From: Prostheceraeus crozeri
Lineage: Eukaryota; Platyhelminthes; Polycladida; Euryleptidae
Reading direction: 5' to 3'
Assembly (NCBI GenBank): GCA_907163375.1
Contig: CAJQUW010001859.1
Coordinates: 186,001-250,000 of the forward strand
DNA length: 64,000 nucleotides
Part shown: piece after piece, positions 21,607-33,350 of the stretch
Position numbering within the stretch: the first letter of the stretch is position 1
How the letters are laid out: each line of letters starts with the position of its first letter
Program-made: the position numbers and the translations under genes
Notes under the pieces: model-generated
The model's input: only the letters and a program-made list of their open reading frames with translations
What the model was told of the DNA's origin: nothing
Databases searched by the model: none

Positions 21607-23064
21607 CACTTAGCACAATTGAAAACGCACCACCTGTCAAATCCGTCAAATTGATCGCTATACACGATTGATAAAGAATGAAGGACGCATTCTAACCGAC
21701 ATAGATATCTGTGCTACGGCCCGACGGCGGTCAGGGGTCTAATGACATGATTGACAGCTAATGTAAATGAATAGGACAAACTTTTAGTGATTAAGAAAAG
21801 TAATTATTAAACATAACATCTATACTTGTACAAGTTAATAGCGGGTATAACCTCCGCGAGCAGTCAATAAGGCACTGATTCGTCGCGGCATTCTGAGGAC
21901 GAGCCGTCTCAGAAAATTTTGAGGAATTTGTTGCCAAACTGCAACCACTGTCTCTTGTAATTCACGCAGTGTTTGCGGAGGCGGGTCCCGCTGCTGAACT
22001 TGGCGCTTCAGATAATCCCACACGTGCTCGATCGGGTTCATGTCCGGCGACCTTGATGGCCTGCGAAGAGTCCGTATCTCTAAGTTTTCCTTCAGCTGCG
22101 TCACATTGTATGCACGATGCGAAGGTGCGTTATCATCTTGCAGGATCCAGTTGGCCACGTCTCCGAATGTTCGAGTCGCAAATGGCAGAAGATGCCTGCC
22201 CACACGTGAACGGATGGCCCCTGTTGCTGATGAGTAGGCTGGACGTGTTGCTGCAGCATCTCTTGGCGTGGCACACGCCAAACACGAATGCGGCCATCAT
22301 TGCGGAACAGACGAAACCGACTTTCGTCAGTGAAGATGATACGTCTCCATTGTGGTAGTCTCCAGTGAACTCGTTGCATCGCCCACCGCTCTCTTCGTGC
22401 CACATGCGCAGGTGTTAATCTGGGGCATTTGCGCATCTTCCTTGAGCGAAGTCCTTGCTCTCGAAGCCGATTTTTTATGGTGCCCGAGCTCAGGATGTTG
22501 CCTCTGCGACTTCTTTCGCCCCACATCAGTCGTAGCAGAGTTGCGGGGAGTGTGGGATTGCCTCGCACCATTCTAAGCAATCGCCGGTCAGCTCTGGCAG
22601 TTGTGTGACGAACTGCACCAACGCCAGCATGTGCCACGGTACCATTTGCTCTCGCTTTCTTGAGAAGTCGGGCAATCGTCGTATGCGAACGACCGAAATG
22701 TCGTCCGACGGCCCGAAGGGACATTCCAGCGTCAAGCATGCCAATAGCACGCCATCTTTCGGCATCAGACATTTGACGCACCATCTTAAGATTTTTCACA
22801 AAACCGTCATTTCCCATAATAAGTCGTTAATTTTATACTTCATGATCGAAGTTCAATTTGAACACATGCTTGCTAAGTAATTCGGTAATAATAATGCTTG
22901 CTTCAGTAATTCAGTCTGAACAATTACGCAATCCCACCACCAGACCGCCGTCGTGCAGATATCTATGTCAATTAGCGTGCGTCCTTCATTCCATATTCAA
23001 TCGAAGCGATTTACTTCGAATTAGCTGGATTTGACAGGTGGTGCGTTTTCAATTGTGCTAAGTG
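21607..23064 (-). mobile_element. Complete but inactivated Tc1-family transposon (1458 bp)
   Basis: Terminal inverted repeats of about 140 bp start CACTTAGCACAATTGAAAAC at 21607 and end with the complement at 23064; both share ACGCACCACCTGTCAAATCC and ATAGATATCTG. TA dinucleotides flank both ends (21605-21606 and 23065-23066), the Tc1/mariner target duplication. The left repeat has lost some 25 bp relative to the right. The higher G+C of the inside marks the transposase on the minus strand. Both ends are present, so it could in principle still move if a related transposase were supplied. Confidence 0.9.
21835..22817 (-). pseudogene. Tc1-like DD34E transposase with internal deletion
   Basis: The N-terminal frame from 22817 has a helix-turn-helix (SDAERWRAIGMLDAGMSLRAVGRHFGRSHTTIARLL), a second DNA-binding part (NRLREQGLRSRKMRKCPRLT) and the first catalytic Asp in IIFTDESRFRLF (near residue 163). 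The reading then changes frame near 22160. The C-terminal frame has NWILQDDNAPSHR (second Asp), SRSPDMNPIEHVWDYL (Glu) and ends GGYTRY near the left repeat. Exactly 34 residues separate the second Asp and the Glu, the Tc1 signature. Between HVWAGI and ILQDD, where relatives have about 50 residues, only about 15 to 20 remain, so the protein has lost part of its catalytic core as well as its frame. Confidence 0.9.
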
Positions 23065-23084
23065 TAGGTTGTCATAACAACCAA

Positions 23085-23440
23085 GACTGATTGATTAGTC
23101 CGTCTGTGCACTTCCAGTCCGTTTCATAAATAGATAGAAATTAGTTAAAACAGCAACAGAATGCGAAAAACAGAATAAAGAAGTAGAGGGATCACTATCG
23201 ACCATACTGGTGATGTAGCGATTTGACCTGCGAGAAGTCAACCTTGGTCGGGCAGAAGAAGCGGTCGCTGACAGCCTCATCGCAACCAAAAGTAAATCAT
23301 ACTTTTGAGGACCTTTAATTGTTGCGACACTGTGGCAACTGACCGGCCACTTCGGATCAAAGTCTCAGCTTGACCCCTAAGATAGCCTTTCTGGTAAGCT
23401 TTCAGTACTGCAGTTCGCATGTTACTGAGGGACACAAAAC
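23085..23440 (-). pseudogene. N-terminal fragment of a second Tc1-like transposase
   Basis: On the minus strand, from about 23420: MRTAVLKAYQKGYLRGQAE, TLIRSGRSVATVSQQLKV and MIYFWLR, a helix-turn-helix in the Tc1/Paired-type arrangement; then in another frame SARPRLTSRRSNRYITSMV, which resembles the GRPRxTTxREDRYI linker and second helix-turn-helix. A frameshift near 23280 separates the two. No catalytic region follows, because the complete Tc1 element at 21607-23064 lies directly beyond. The sequence differs from that element's transposase, so it is another family. Confidence 0.6.
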
Positions 23441-26400
23441 CAATGAAATGAATGAATTCGATGTCTTTCGATTACACAGAATTGTTCTTGTCTGTCTATG
23501 CCTTATGCATGCGTGAGAGTGATGAGTCACGCCTTCTGGTTAGCAATGAAAATGAGAATTCAATTCCAAACAAATTGCAAAAGATTGAAACATTATTTAG
23601 TCTACTGACTGCTATATTTAGAGTAGAGTCATGAAATTTTCACAGGAGCAATTTCAGAACATGAGCTGTCTAAACATATAAAGTTTGTTTAATTTGGAAG
23701 CGACTTTCTATGCGTAATTTACGTTTACCCATTTCAATTCTTTATGAAACAATCTGTACATTGAAATGACAATCAGTTGTTCAGCCTGCTACTCATTCAT
23801 ACAGCCAAAGGAGCCAGATTTAAATTTTAGGGACTGGATTCTACTGATAAAAAGTGCATCATGTTGATGGGGACTCAACTACACAGGGTTTCGTGCCCTT
23901 CTCATCCTCTATGATTATTAGCAGCTCAGTGCAGAATCTAACTCTGATCAATGCTCATAGGAAAGCGGTTGTACTTTTTGAAGACAGTGTCTCTTGAGCT
24001 ACGTTTTGTGTTTCACCTGATGCGACTTGCATTCAACAAAGTCGCAATGCTGAGATGTCTATGCTGAGTATTCTTTGCTTATACAATTTAAGAAAACCAT
24101 TAGATGATTACTATAACTCTTTGGCATAAAAGCGCATTTAAGCAAGATCTTGTTAGAATACCACAAGAGTACAGCATGACAAATTTTGCATGAAACTTTA
24201 GACAGACTCGTTATCGCTCATAACTGTTTACAATTATTCGCGCAAGTGGAAGAAAAAATCGTACCTTTATACAACAAATCCATTTTAAATCTGTTCTATT
24301 GCAAATACTTCAATATCTGTGTTCTATAACGGGAATTATAATTAGAGCGTGCTTTAGGCTGTATCTCACTAAAAAACTGTCTTGATTATAATTTTCCGGT
24401 ATTCTGGTATTCTCCTCGATAATGAAGGGTAACTGGATTGAAAAAATCACGCGTTTACATACAGAAAAAAATGTAACAATTATATGTTTTTAGTTTTATG
24501 AAATTTGTGCAAGAAAAGCATGTTCATTGGCTGGATCCAGCTTAGAGTAGGATTCCTCTATTTACTTTTCATTCATTGAAAACATTCCATTTTAATAACT
24601 TCATTCAATTTGTATTGCGTTTTGAGTTGGGTGCCGGGGAAAACAGGCCTGAAAATATCTACCGGCTTCAATCTCTAGATTAATTTATAGCATCAAACAG
24701 ATGTTATGATTAATCAACATCCTTTCTATACGAAATCACTTCACGTTTGATAATATTACGATATCTACCTCAACTAAAAAGAACTGTTTAGGCCTCATTT
24801 CCTTCTTATCTTTTCTAAGGTACTCTTGCTCAACTGCGAAGACAATAAACATAAGAAGAAAAGAAAAGGAAGAGAGAATTTAGTAATCAGAACAATTCAT
24901 GAGAACCTTCTCTAGTCCTCCACCTAAGGCACATTCATTCATTACACGCATAAGAAGAAAACGCTATCAGTCTGTGAAAATTGAATTCAAGAGTCAGGAG
25001 AATAGGAAACCTCTGAGAAACTTGAGAAAGTTAAGTCGACATGCATAGACGCGTATAATTAGTCATTTCGCTTCACAGATTGCTCAAATCAACGAAGAAC
25101 AAATATATTGAAATATTTTTCTTGCGGATTATCGGGAACATAGCAAAATTGAAGACTTGCAAAACACTTAAATTAAAAGTGTTATCTATAGATATCGACA
25201 AATTCAAAATAAAAACATTTCTAGAAACGCATATAGAACTATGAAGAATTTGAATGCAAACCGCGATAAGCACTGCGGTATATTGATCATTTTTAAAAAA
25301 CATCAAAAATACCCTTTTGTTGAGCAATTATTCGACTTGTAGTCATTGAATAACTTACATGTATTTAAACATTACATATACGCCCACATGTATGTGATTA
25401 CGGGTCAAATGATCAATTTTCGTAACTGAGATGCAGGTTAATTTCGAATGAGGGTTCCATTTGAGAAAACAAGATAAATCAGGTAAACAGCGCATAAGTT
25501 TTAAGGAATCGTGACATGTAAGTTCTACTAAGAGTTTGACATCAACAGATGTTTATTTCCTGAATGAACATAAAAAAAGTTTAGCATTCAATACAGTGTT
25601 ATCACGTTATACCCTTGGAGTAGTATAGAGAATTTTACGGGGTAGTAATCTAATTGACTACCTAAATTATTTCTTGGTTAAGATATCACAAAATAGATTG
25701 CAGATGAGTTTGACAGGGCCTTCGACATCCCGCGTCTTCTACCGATCGATGTTCGGTGCTGATATCAGGGTTCCCATAGTAGGCCTATGCAACTCATCTT
25801 TTGAATTGAAATTTACGAGAAATAACCGCATGTACAAAATGCTATCCATATCATCAATTTTATCTTCCATTACTCCTCAGTTGTTTTGATAAGTGGATGA
25901 TGATGTATAACACACTTTGATTCATGTTCACATACCCTGTGATTTTTCCTCTGCGAAATATACCTGCTTTATAGCTTTTATAGTGAAAACATTGCAGCCG
26001 TCTGAACTATCACTTCGATTTTCAAATCTTTCCATTTGTCCTATTTTGAGAGAATTCTTCCTTTTAAAGCTTTCATAGTTGAATGTGTTGTTTATTTGTA
26101 ATCCGATTTGAGGATTTTCTTTTAATAATTGATCAAATTCAGGGATGAGGGTTTATAATAATGGCTCATAAAGCTCAAATCGATCAATCTAGATGGCAGC
26201 AGATGTTTTACATTCAAATTGCTTGAATCATTTTGATGTATTGATGATTTGGAATGATGATCGTATATTTGCATTCATGATCATTTTGGCAATTGTATGT
26301 CGTGGAAATCATCAAAAAAAGCGCATATCCACTAATATGCGACACATTGTATTGTTGATCTCCGAATCGTGCTGCTAATTTTTAATGTAACAATCTCGAA

Positions 26401-26461
26401 TACTGGGTTGAATCCTCTCAATTTCAAGAAAGTCAAGCATCACAAATTTGTACAGTTATGA
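23441..26461. other. Unassigned AT-rich interval of 3 kb
   Basis: No repeat in common with other parts of the window and no coding family seen. Frames at 23452-23634, 25073-25327 and 25674-25889 are short and unrecognised. Confidence 0.5.
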
Positions 26462-26850
26462 GATCAACATTGTTGCGCAATGTTGTCTCAAAGGCTTGGG
26501 TTGAAATGGACACAATTTGAATGAAAGGGTAAATAAAAAATGGTCAGAATATTTTTTGGTCACATATCACTTCCAAAGTGTCGCACACACCCACAGAAGT
26601 AATTTCATGTGGATTGAAGTAGAAAAAAATTATTGTTTGTCGTGTCTAATCCTTTCATTCTTGAATCATTTTAAAAATTACAATTTGTCAAATGCAATTT
26701 GCAGGCGTTCTAGGCATTGCACGAAGTTGGGAGAGGTGCCATTACAGTTGCATTGATCTTCTCTTTCTCTTGGTCAAAACGTTTTGCCTGTTTGGGATCA
26801 ATATGTTGTGCTATGTTGCCAAATGGACACAATATGAGTGAAAGGGTGAC
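26462..26850 (+). repeat. Pair of direct repeats of about 60 bp, 334 bp apart
   Basis: GATCAACATTGTTGCGCAAT...GGACACAATTTGAATGAAAG (26462-26530) recurs as GATCAATATGTTGTGCTATG...GGACACAATATGAGTGAAAG (26796-26847) with a 15-base deletion. The stretch between is unassigned. Either a tandem duplication of a 334-bp segment that decayed, or the ends of an element. Confidence 0.55.
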
Positions 26851-27037
26851 CACACTCGAAAGAGATTTTCTTTCCAAAGCCGTCTAAAACTCTTCTCCAT
26901 TGATCAATTAGTCAAACAATGACTAGCATGCCAACTGTATCTTGACAGCTACTTCAACTTGTCCGACCAAGAGTTACACAAGTTAAGGGAAATGTATTTT
27001 GATGACATGTGCTATGTATTGTATGCGTGCATGTGAA

Positions 27038-27108
27038 GGCTGAGCCGCACTGCTAGCGGCTCGTCACGACAAGAGATGGAGATGCATCGGTTCGGAACCG
27101 CCTCAGCC
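27038..27108 (+). ncRNA. Candidate cloverleaf-like structured element
   Basis: A 71-base stretch is closed by a perfect 7-bp stem GGCTGAG (27038-27044) with CTCAGCC (27102-27108). Inside are CCGC/GCGG with a 7-base loop (27045-27059), the position of a D arm, and CGGTTC/GAACCG with GG TTCGG in the loop (27088-27100), the position of a T arm. The anticodon arm is not convincing and A58 of the T loop is absent. It may be a decayed tRNA, a tRNA-derived SINE head or an unrelated cruciform. Confidence 0.3.
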
Positions 27109-28389
27109 GAAGGGATTTGTGAATCTGAATCAATTATTTAAACATTGCTATTTGCTCAGCCGTACGCACTTCATGTTTCACAGATGTGCTAAGCATGGAC
27201 ACAAAGCTAGTTTTCCTGGAAGCCACGTGATCTCATATCATGTCATACCCACCCACACCAGAAAGAGCGTGCCCAGAACCTCAACAATACTACCGCAACT
27301 TGTAATTAAGATATATAATCATTGTAATTCATGTGTGAGATTGAGCCCTGCAAGCTTATGTTAATTTTCCTGAATCGTGTGAACAGATAGCATGCTACTT
27401 ATCTGTGTTGGCTAATTTCGGCTCAGCCTCGACTGCTTAAGCTGACTGAGCTTAGGTGTGGCTTCGGCTTGGCTTAGGATAAAGTAAAGTCGACTGTTTA
27501 GGACTAAGATTTATCGATCTGCGCACATTTCTACTGTGCATTTTATATAACTTAGAGAAGTTTGAATCAGTTACTATTGGGGCATACTAAATCCTCAAGT
27601 ATGATAAAATTGCAAGGAAAATATTTTTCCGCAATGAAAGTATCTGTGGAAACCGTTCAAACTTATCATGCCACAGCAAGAATGACGCCGACGAATGTGT
27701 CTTCGTCTGGAATGAAATTCGTGATTATGATAACGCTTTGAGTACTTTGGAGACATCAAGGTGGGTCAATAGGTGCTTCAGCATGAACATGTGTTTTCAT
27801 TTCGGCGTCTCATGCTAGTGAAGAGGAAGGCACTTCAGTCGTCTAACATTTCGAATCACGTTCAGACCCAGACGCCTGTAATCAATCTTTTCGGCGTCAT
27901 CATTTTAAGCAGTCAGAATACAGAATGTTCATGATTATCAGATATCATCGTTCAGGTTGAAAGTTGATTTATGAGACCATACCTCGCAATGGTGAAAAAC
28001 TTCGCATAAAAAGTGTCCTGAATTGTCTTGAACTCGTCAATTCTCATTGAAAATGTTGAACTCGCTTCGCTCAGAATGCATTTTCAATGTAGTATAGAGA
28101 TTCTATCAATATTGCTATAGTCATTTATGGGACATGACTCCAACATTTTCATGAAAAATATTATTCAATATTATTCTATTTAGGAATGCTTCTTTAAATA
28201 ATGCCCAACTATAGCATCTTTTCATTGCACTGACTACAATCGATTGCTGATCAACGGTGTGTTCTTTAAACTTTCCTTCCTATTCTTTTTTTCATATATT
28301 TAGTGCGTTAAGGAACTTAGATCAATCAAATTGTCGCTGTCGAAACAATTTGTTTCAGAATGAAATTAAGACTCTAATTTCCACATTAA
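27109..28389. other. Unassigned interval
   Basis: Unassigned. Around 27415-27480 several GGCTCAGCC / TTAGGCTTGG type blocks recur, without a clear period. Confidence 0.4.
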
Positions 28390-28647
28390 ATGATAATTTT
28401 CAGAATAAAACGAATTTTTGATTTATTAATATTATTCTGTATATTTATTTACAAACTTGCATTTTCCCGACCCCGCATCCCTGATATTGACATCAATCCA
28501 CAAGACAATGCAATAATGGAGTGTTTAGTGCGTGCCATGTCCGGTCGACAATCCTGTCATGATCAGTCACAGATAAACAATCATTTGACTAACAATGACA
28601 CGAATAGGACCTACTTTGCGGCTCCTCAGTCTATTCGAAGACACTGA
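28390..28647 (+). CDS. Small ORF with hydrophobic N terminus, function unknown
   Basis: An 85-codon frame beginning with ATG. Residues 7-26 (KRIFDLLILFCIFIYKLAFS) are strongly hydrophobic after a basic start, as in a signal peptide or single membrane segment; the rest is polar with two cysteines (CLVRAMSGRQSC). TTTTCAG a few bases after the ATG is also a possible splice acceptor. It has no family resemblance that I know. In AT-rich DNA such hydrophobic frames arise by chance, so a real gene is doubtful. Confidence 0.2.
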   Translation: MIIFRIKRIFDLLILFCIFIYKLAFSRPRIPDIDINPQDNAIMECLVRAMSGRQSCHDQSQINNHLTNNDTNRTYFAAPQSIRRH

Positions 28648-28660
28648 TATTCAGTGAAGC

Positions 28661-28678
28661 ATATATATATATATATAT
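28661..28678 (+). repeat. (AT)n microsatellite
   Basis: Nine AT dinucleotides in a row directly after the preceding small ORF. Confidence 0.95.
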
Positions 28679-28772
28679 TCAGACATAAAGAGCTCAACTT
28701 GAACATTTTTTGAAGGAAAAATAATAACTGTGTCTTTCAATCGAGCAATTTTCTGAGTTCTTCACTCCATCT

Positions 28773-29144
28773 TCAGCGGTAAACAGGAATCCGATGAAAT
28801 AAGAATAACAGAAATAAGTTTATATACAGATCAGCGTAAAATGGTTTGAAAGCCAAATAAATTTTCACATTCTGTAATTTCTCCTTCAAGTCGTTTATAC
28901 ATCTTTTTAGTTGTTTATGTTTGTTATCTATGAAAGGGATGGACCAGCACACCTTACGCAGTTCACTAGTGCTTGAGGCATTCTGATAATTTTCAGACTT
29001 GGTTACGACCATTTCTTTTAAATTGTCAATAAAGTACGAATCATAGCCGTTTTTCTGAAACATTGACTTGATGCGTTCACATAGGCTGTTGGAAAAAATC
29101 AATTGTGAGAGTAATTTAATTGCTCTCATTTTTTTTGCTAACAA
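28773..29144 (-). pseudogene. PLE fragment: region between RT and GIY-YIG
   Basis: On the minus strand, LLSQLIFSNSLCERIKSMFQ, KNGYDSYFIDNL, CWSIPFIDNKHKQLKRCI and NVKIYLAFKP have the order and spacing of the region after the RT of Penelope-like proteins (long-helix, NGYP..FI, LPF/LPY block). It is a 124-codon open frame. The RT relic at 30120-30350 lies upstream on the same strand, so both probably come from one element whose middle was replaced by AT-rich sequence. The GIY-YIG domain that should follow below 28773 was not found. Confidence 0.55.
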
Positions 29145-29890
29145 TCAATTAATATAATAGGATCACGTGAGCAATCAAGTAATTGCAATTATTTTTTGTC
29201 ATTGCCAAATCTAGGTAGATCTTTCCACATGACTGACACTTGATTGATAAATACTTAGAACGCTAATTCCATAGTTAGCACATAGGTCTACGAGGATGCA
29301 TTAAAACACTTTCAGAAATAGAATTTATCTGTAATCACATGCATGTATTTTCTCTTTCACTATGTTCGTTGAGCTAATTTGCATGACAAAACATGCAAAT
29401 ACACTGATAACAATATTAAGCAATGACTGATAAGACAATTTATATTCTTTTATATATCTATTCTTCAAGCGCAGTATTTTCCAGCTCAAACACTGGAACA
29501 CTGCCACTCTGACCATCGTGATGATATACCATTATTTAACTTTATCTAAGAGAAAGCATCTATACTTACTTTGTTAGAGACTCATAATTTTAATTTTGAA
29601 TGAATGCTATAGACTATTAAAAACAAGATTCGCATCAGGATAAAATCAGACATTTCTTCGTTTAAAATACGAGTAGGCCTACAGAATATCATGTCATCGA
29701 CTGTGTAAGCCTATATATTATGTTGTATAACTTACAATGATCGCTCAATAAATCGTCTCTTTTAAACTTGTGAATGATTGCAATTAATTGCAATAATTGG
29801 CAACTCATCCAATTAATTAATTGGACTGAAGATGGTTCATGAATCAATTAATTGCAATTAATTTCCAATCAATTAATTTTTCCAGATCCT
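29145..29890. repeat. Insert rich in CAATTAATTG motifs
   Basis: Both ends of this interval carry runs such as CAATCAATTAATATAATAGG, TAATTGCAATTATTTTTTG (29150-29200) and, at 29770-29880, TTAATTGCAATAATTGG and AATTAATTGCAATTAATT, partly as inverted copies. GGATC occurs at both outer ends (29160, 29886 complement). It looks like a non-autonomous element inserted between the two PLE pieces, but ends could not be fixed. Confidence 0.35.
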
Positions 29891-30119
29891 GGTTCACATC
29901 CTATTCTAAAATCCTCTTTATATGGAACATACTGCATGCGCTCAAGAAAATAGGGAAATAGCAGCAATTTTAGAAGAAGAGGGAGAACACAGAGATGCAG
30001 ATATATAGATACCTACACTGATTTATTTGATGTGATGTCTAATCATGAATGCTGACAACACTGTCAAGAAAGATAAGACTATCATTCTGGCCTAACTCCA
30101 TCGTAAATTATACATTTTC

Positions 30120-30350
30120 ATCAACCGAATTGAGAAACTCGAAAAAATGCTTGCAGTCTTTTTAGGAGCTGATGACCGCAAAACAGTCATCTATGTACAT
30201 GTTTACAGAAAAGGGGATGATGATGTCTAAGTTCTGAAAAACGGCTTTCTATACAATATTCATGGCAAACGCAGCCATGGTAGGAGCTAGCTTCGAGCCC
30301 ATTGGATATGCCATCAATTTGGTGAAACAGTTTATCTTTAAAAGAAAATA
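30120..30350 (-). pseudogene. PLE reverse transcriptase relic
   Basis: On the minus strand, FHQIDGIS in one frame passes into GSKLAPTMAAFAMNIV, a stop in place of the usual Glu, then VNMYIDDCFAVISS and FFEFLNSVDENV. This is the RT block DGISMGSPLAPxxAxxxM...Y.DD.F...S...F..FLN. A frameshift near 30295 and at least two stops inactivate it. Its order relative to 28773-29144 fits a single element. Confidence 0.7.
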
Positions 30351-30410
30351 GCATGCTTGTACATATATTATATTATTTTTAACCAAATTTGCATTGAGGA
30401 ACATTTTGCT

Positions 30411-31094
30411 TTGTTCTGCTTAATTTCTAGACCTAAAATGCCTAATTGGAACTGAAAAGATATTTTTTATGGTCTTTGATTTTTTTGTTAATTTGATGTT
30501 TGTAAATTTTGGTTTCAATTCATTTTCTTCACACATTTAATTTAACATTATGTCGTTGTTCAGTTTAATGTGTTTATGAAATATTCTGTCTGTTTTTCTA
30601 TACTGTTGTCTCTCGTTTAAAGATAATAATTCTCGACGTTTCTGACTCAACTGTGTCTATTTCAAGCTAACAATAAGTGATGTATACGCTAAAGGATATA
30701 AAATTTGAATTACATGCAAAATACAAATATTCCTATAAAATCCATAGTACTAAATTGTTGAACAAAGATATCAATGATAGATGTGAATGATTACAACAAC
30801 TGCAGTTCAAAAAGTTGAATGTTCACTTATAGCATAGAATTATGAAATTCTTAATGGAAAAGATATATCAAACATAGATCTATGCAATGTTCAGGTGATG
30901 AGTCAACTCCTTGCCAAATAAGATAAAGTAAATTAACCAGCTAAATTAAATTAAACATTCAATCAAACGTGTAGAGAAAATGAACTAAAACCAAAATTTA
31001 CAATCATCAAATTAACAAAAAATTGAAAAAACATCAAAAAAATATCTGATCAATTTCAATAAAGTATTTTAAATTTAGAAATTAAGCAGAACAA
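30411..31094. mobile_element. Non-autonomous element with about 145-bp terminal inverted repeats
   Basis: The left arm (30411-30550, from TTGTTCTGCTTAATTTCTA) and right arm (30947-31094) are inverted copies at roughly 80 percent identity: both carry TTTTTTGTTAATTTGATG, TGTAAATTTTGGTTT and TTCATTTTCT. The 400-bp centre is AT-rich and non-coding. An outer CCAAATTTGC / CTAAATTTGC may extend the arms to 30383 and 31104. It directly adjoins the PLE relic. Superfamily unknown. Confidence 0.7.
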
Positions 31095-31104
31095 GCAAAT
31101 TTAG

Positions 31105-32795
31105 GTATATTCATAAATTTCAAATTTCAAAAAATTTCATGGTTTCTAGATTATTTGATTATGAGTACCCTCCGAGTGCATACGATTAATCGAAATTTAA
31201 TCATCTTTTTGTGAGATGTTGTAATAAAGAGTAGACTTATGCAAGACTTGCATCGTAAATATCAGTCGCTGAAACCTTAATGTAAACTTCTTTGCGTGTA
31301 TCGTTAATTTCGTGAAATGCGTGACTACGTAACTTACTAATCGAGCAGTAATGCATCGTGACATAACGGATCTCGTTACTCGATCCGGAGAGACTGAATT
31401 ACATCATTTTATTTTCGCTGAGAGAAATGTGATCGCGATAAATTAAACTTCATAACTTGTTTCAGTTGTTCTCAGTGATACAATTCATGAAGCTAACAAA
31501 GTCACCTGCACGTCCGTAGCTCTCAATATGAAGAGCCTCAACTTAAGAAGGTGCATTAAGTGATCACAAAATTAAGTCGTCCTCATGTCTCCGATAAAAC
31601 ACAGGCTTATGTGGCAAGCACTCTCGAAGACAATGGAAGATTGGAAACTGTTGTGAAACTTGGAAACTAAAGATATCTCCATGATCAGTACAAATTTATG
31701 ACAGTCTCAATCTTACTGCAATGCATAGAAATTATCCGATAACTTGATTGAGGACAAGTGAGTTGTTCCCAAAACTATTACATGCAGATACGCTAATCCC
31801 AAAAATGTCTGTCACCTTTTGAATTGCTTTCTAATGTTAATAGGTGACATCGTTATGAATTTGCCGATTTAAATGTATCTATGAAAATATTGAACCATTG
31901 AACACTGTAAGGTATGGAGAAGCTAGTCAATGAATCGAAATATATTTCTATGAATGTCACAAGATGCACTGACTTTAGAAAGCCTTGATGTTGAAGTATG
32001 TACTCAAGCATGCCTCTTGAAGACAGTAAAATTGAGAAATAAGATTGAAAGAGAAAAATGACGGGAAGTAAAGAAAATGTGGCTACAGGAGAGGCGCTTG
32101 ATTTTTCAGCAATGAAGATAGCAACATCAGAATGTTTAATATCTGAATTTTAGCAAAAGAATATTTTTACGGCAAAGCGAGACAAAGTGCATAAAAAATG
32201 TTCTACCGCTAGAAAATGAAATCTACCGAACGCCCATTACTTAGGCTATGCTCTGAATAACAAAGCTTCATCCGCAATAGAGTTACTTAAGATGTACATG
32301 TAGAATGAACGATTGTCATATAAACAGTCCGCAACCGTCTGCGCTAGGCCGGTATGAGAAAACGGAGACTGCCTGCTGCGAGTACAAAGGAAATTGAGAG
32401 AAAGATTGGCTACGAAAGAAATGCATGTAGAGAGAAATTTGGAGGAATGTGATATTTATGAACGAGAGTAAGTTTCGGAGATTGAAGATTGAAGAATGAG
32501 CTTTCATTCACTAATCCTTTCTTATGCAGGTCCATAAGAACGGGTGAGCGAATGAAAGCTGAGAACTCTAGATAAGATATAAAAGTATGGGAAGCTAGTT
32601 CCTTTAATGTTTTGGGAGCGATCTGATTTAATGATCTTATTGAGTTGCAAATTCTGAAATCTTTCGTGAAGTTCAAAAAGCGTTAATACTTACAGTATAC
32701 TTAGACTAATGCATCGTTAAGAGACTGTCGGATTCCATCTTTCGTGAAACATAGCTTATCAATGGTTGATCAGTTTCATCATGATAGAAAAAAAT
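31105..32795. other. Unassigned AT-rich interval
   Basis: No gene or element recognised. Minus-strand frames at 32316-32676 are short and match nothing I know. Confidence 0.45.
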
Positions 32796-32870
32796 GATAG
32801 AGGAAGGATAGAGTGGCCATCAAGATCATCAGATCTTATACCTATTGAACGTGTCTCTTGCGAAGAAGGT
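32796..32870 (+). pseudogene. Tc1/mariner transposase relic (third catalytic residue)
   Basis: RGRIEWPSRSSDLIPIERV reproduces the IEWPSRSPDLNPIEHVW block that carries the last catalytic acid of Tc1-family transposases. The DD(E) partners are not found upstream and the following residues are unlike the family, so only a short piece remains. No terminal repeats were seen. Confidence 0.6.
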
Positions 32871-33350
32871 ATCTTAAATAGGTGGCATTTACTGTTTGAA
32901 AGACTTACAATCCATCGTGGTCGGACAGTGGATGACTACTCCTCAAAGCGCAAATGATAACCTGATAATAAATAATGCATGCAAATATTTATGCCTCGAT
33001 GAATCAGAAATATCATCAATTCGTCAGGAGGCTTACCTCGCTATTAGCACTTTATATACCTATTGAAAATATCACTGCTTATCAATAGATTAATTACCTT
33101 TCTTGACTTATGAAAGAGAAACATTTATGGAATAATGGTGAGAGGTTTTGATATGCGCATATTTGCTATATTAAAAGGTGACACACATTCTTGGGATTTG
33201 TATGTGGAAGTTTTCCGTTTTTGAATTTTACACAGCCTTTGGATAAAAACACTATCAACAGATGGTCCTGTGACCATATTGCTAGAGAGGTAATGAATGC
33301 GCGTCATGTTTCTCCACCGTCTCTACTCTCTGGTTCAAAGCTGCCCTCGA
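32871..33350. other. Unassigned interval
   Basis: Nothing recognised. Confidence 0.45.

Noticed and set aside
21969..22880. Several plus-strand frames over 22 kb
   Set aside because: They are antisense to the Tc1 transposase; the minus strand carries the family motifs.
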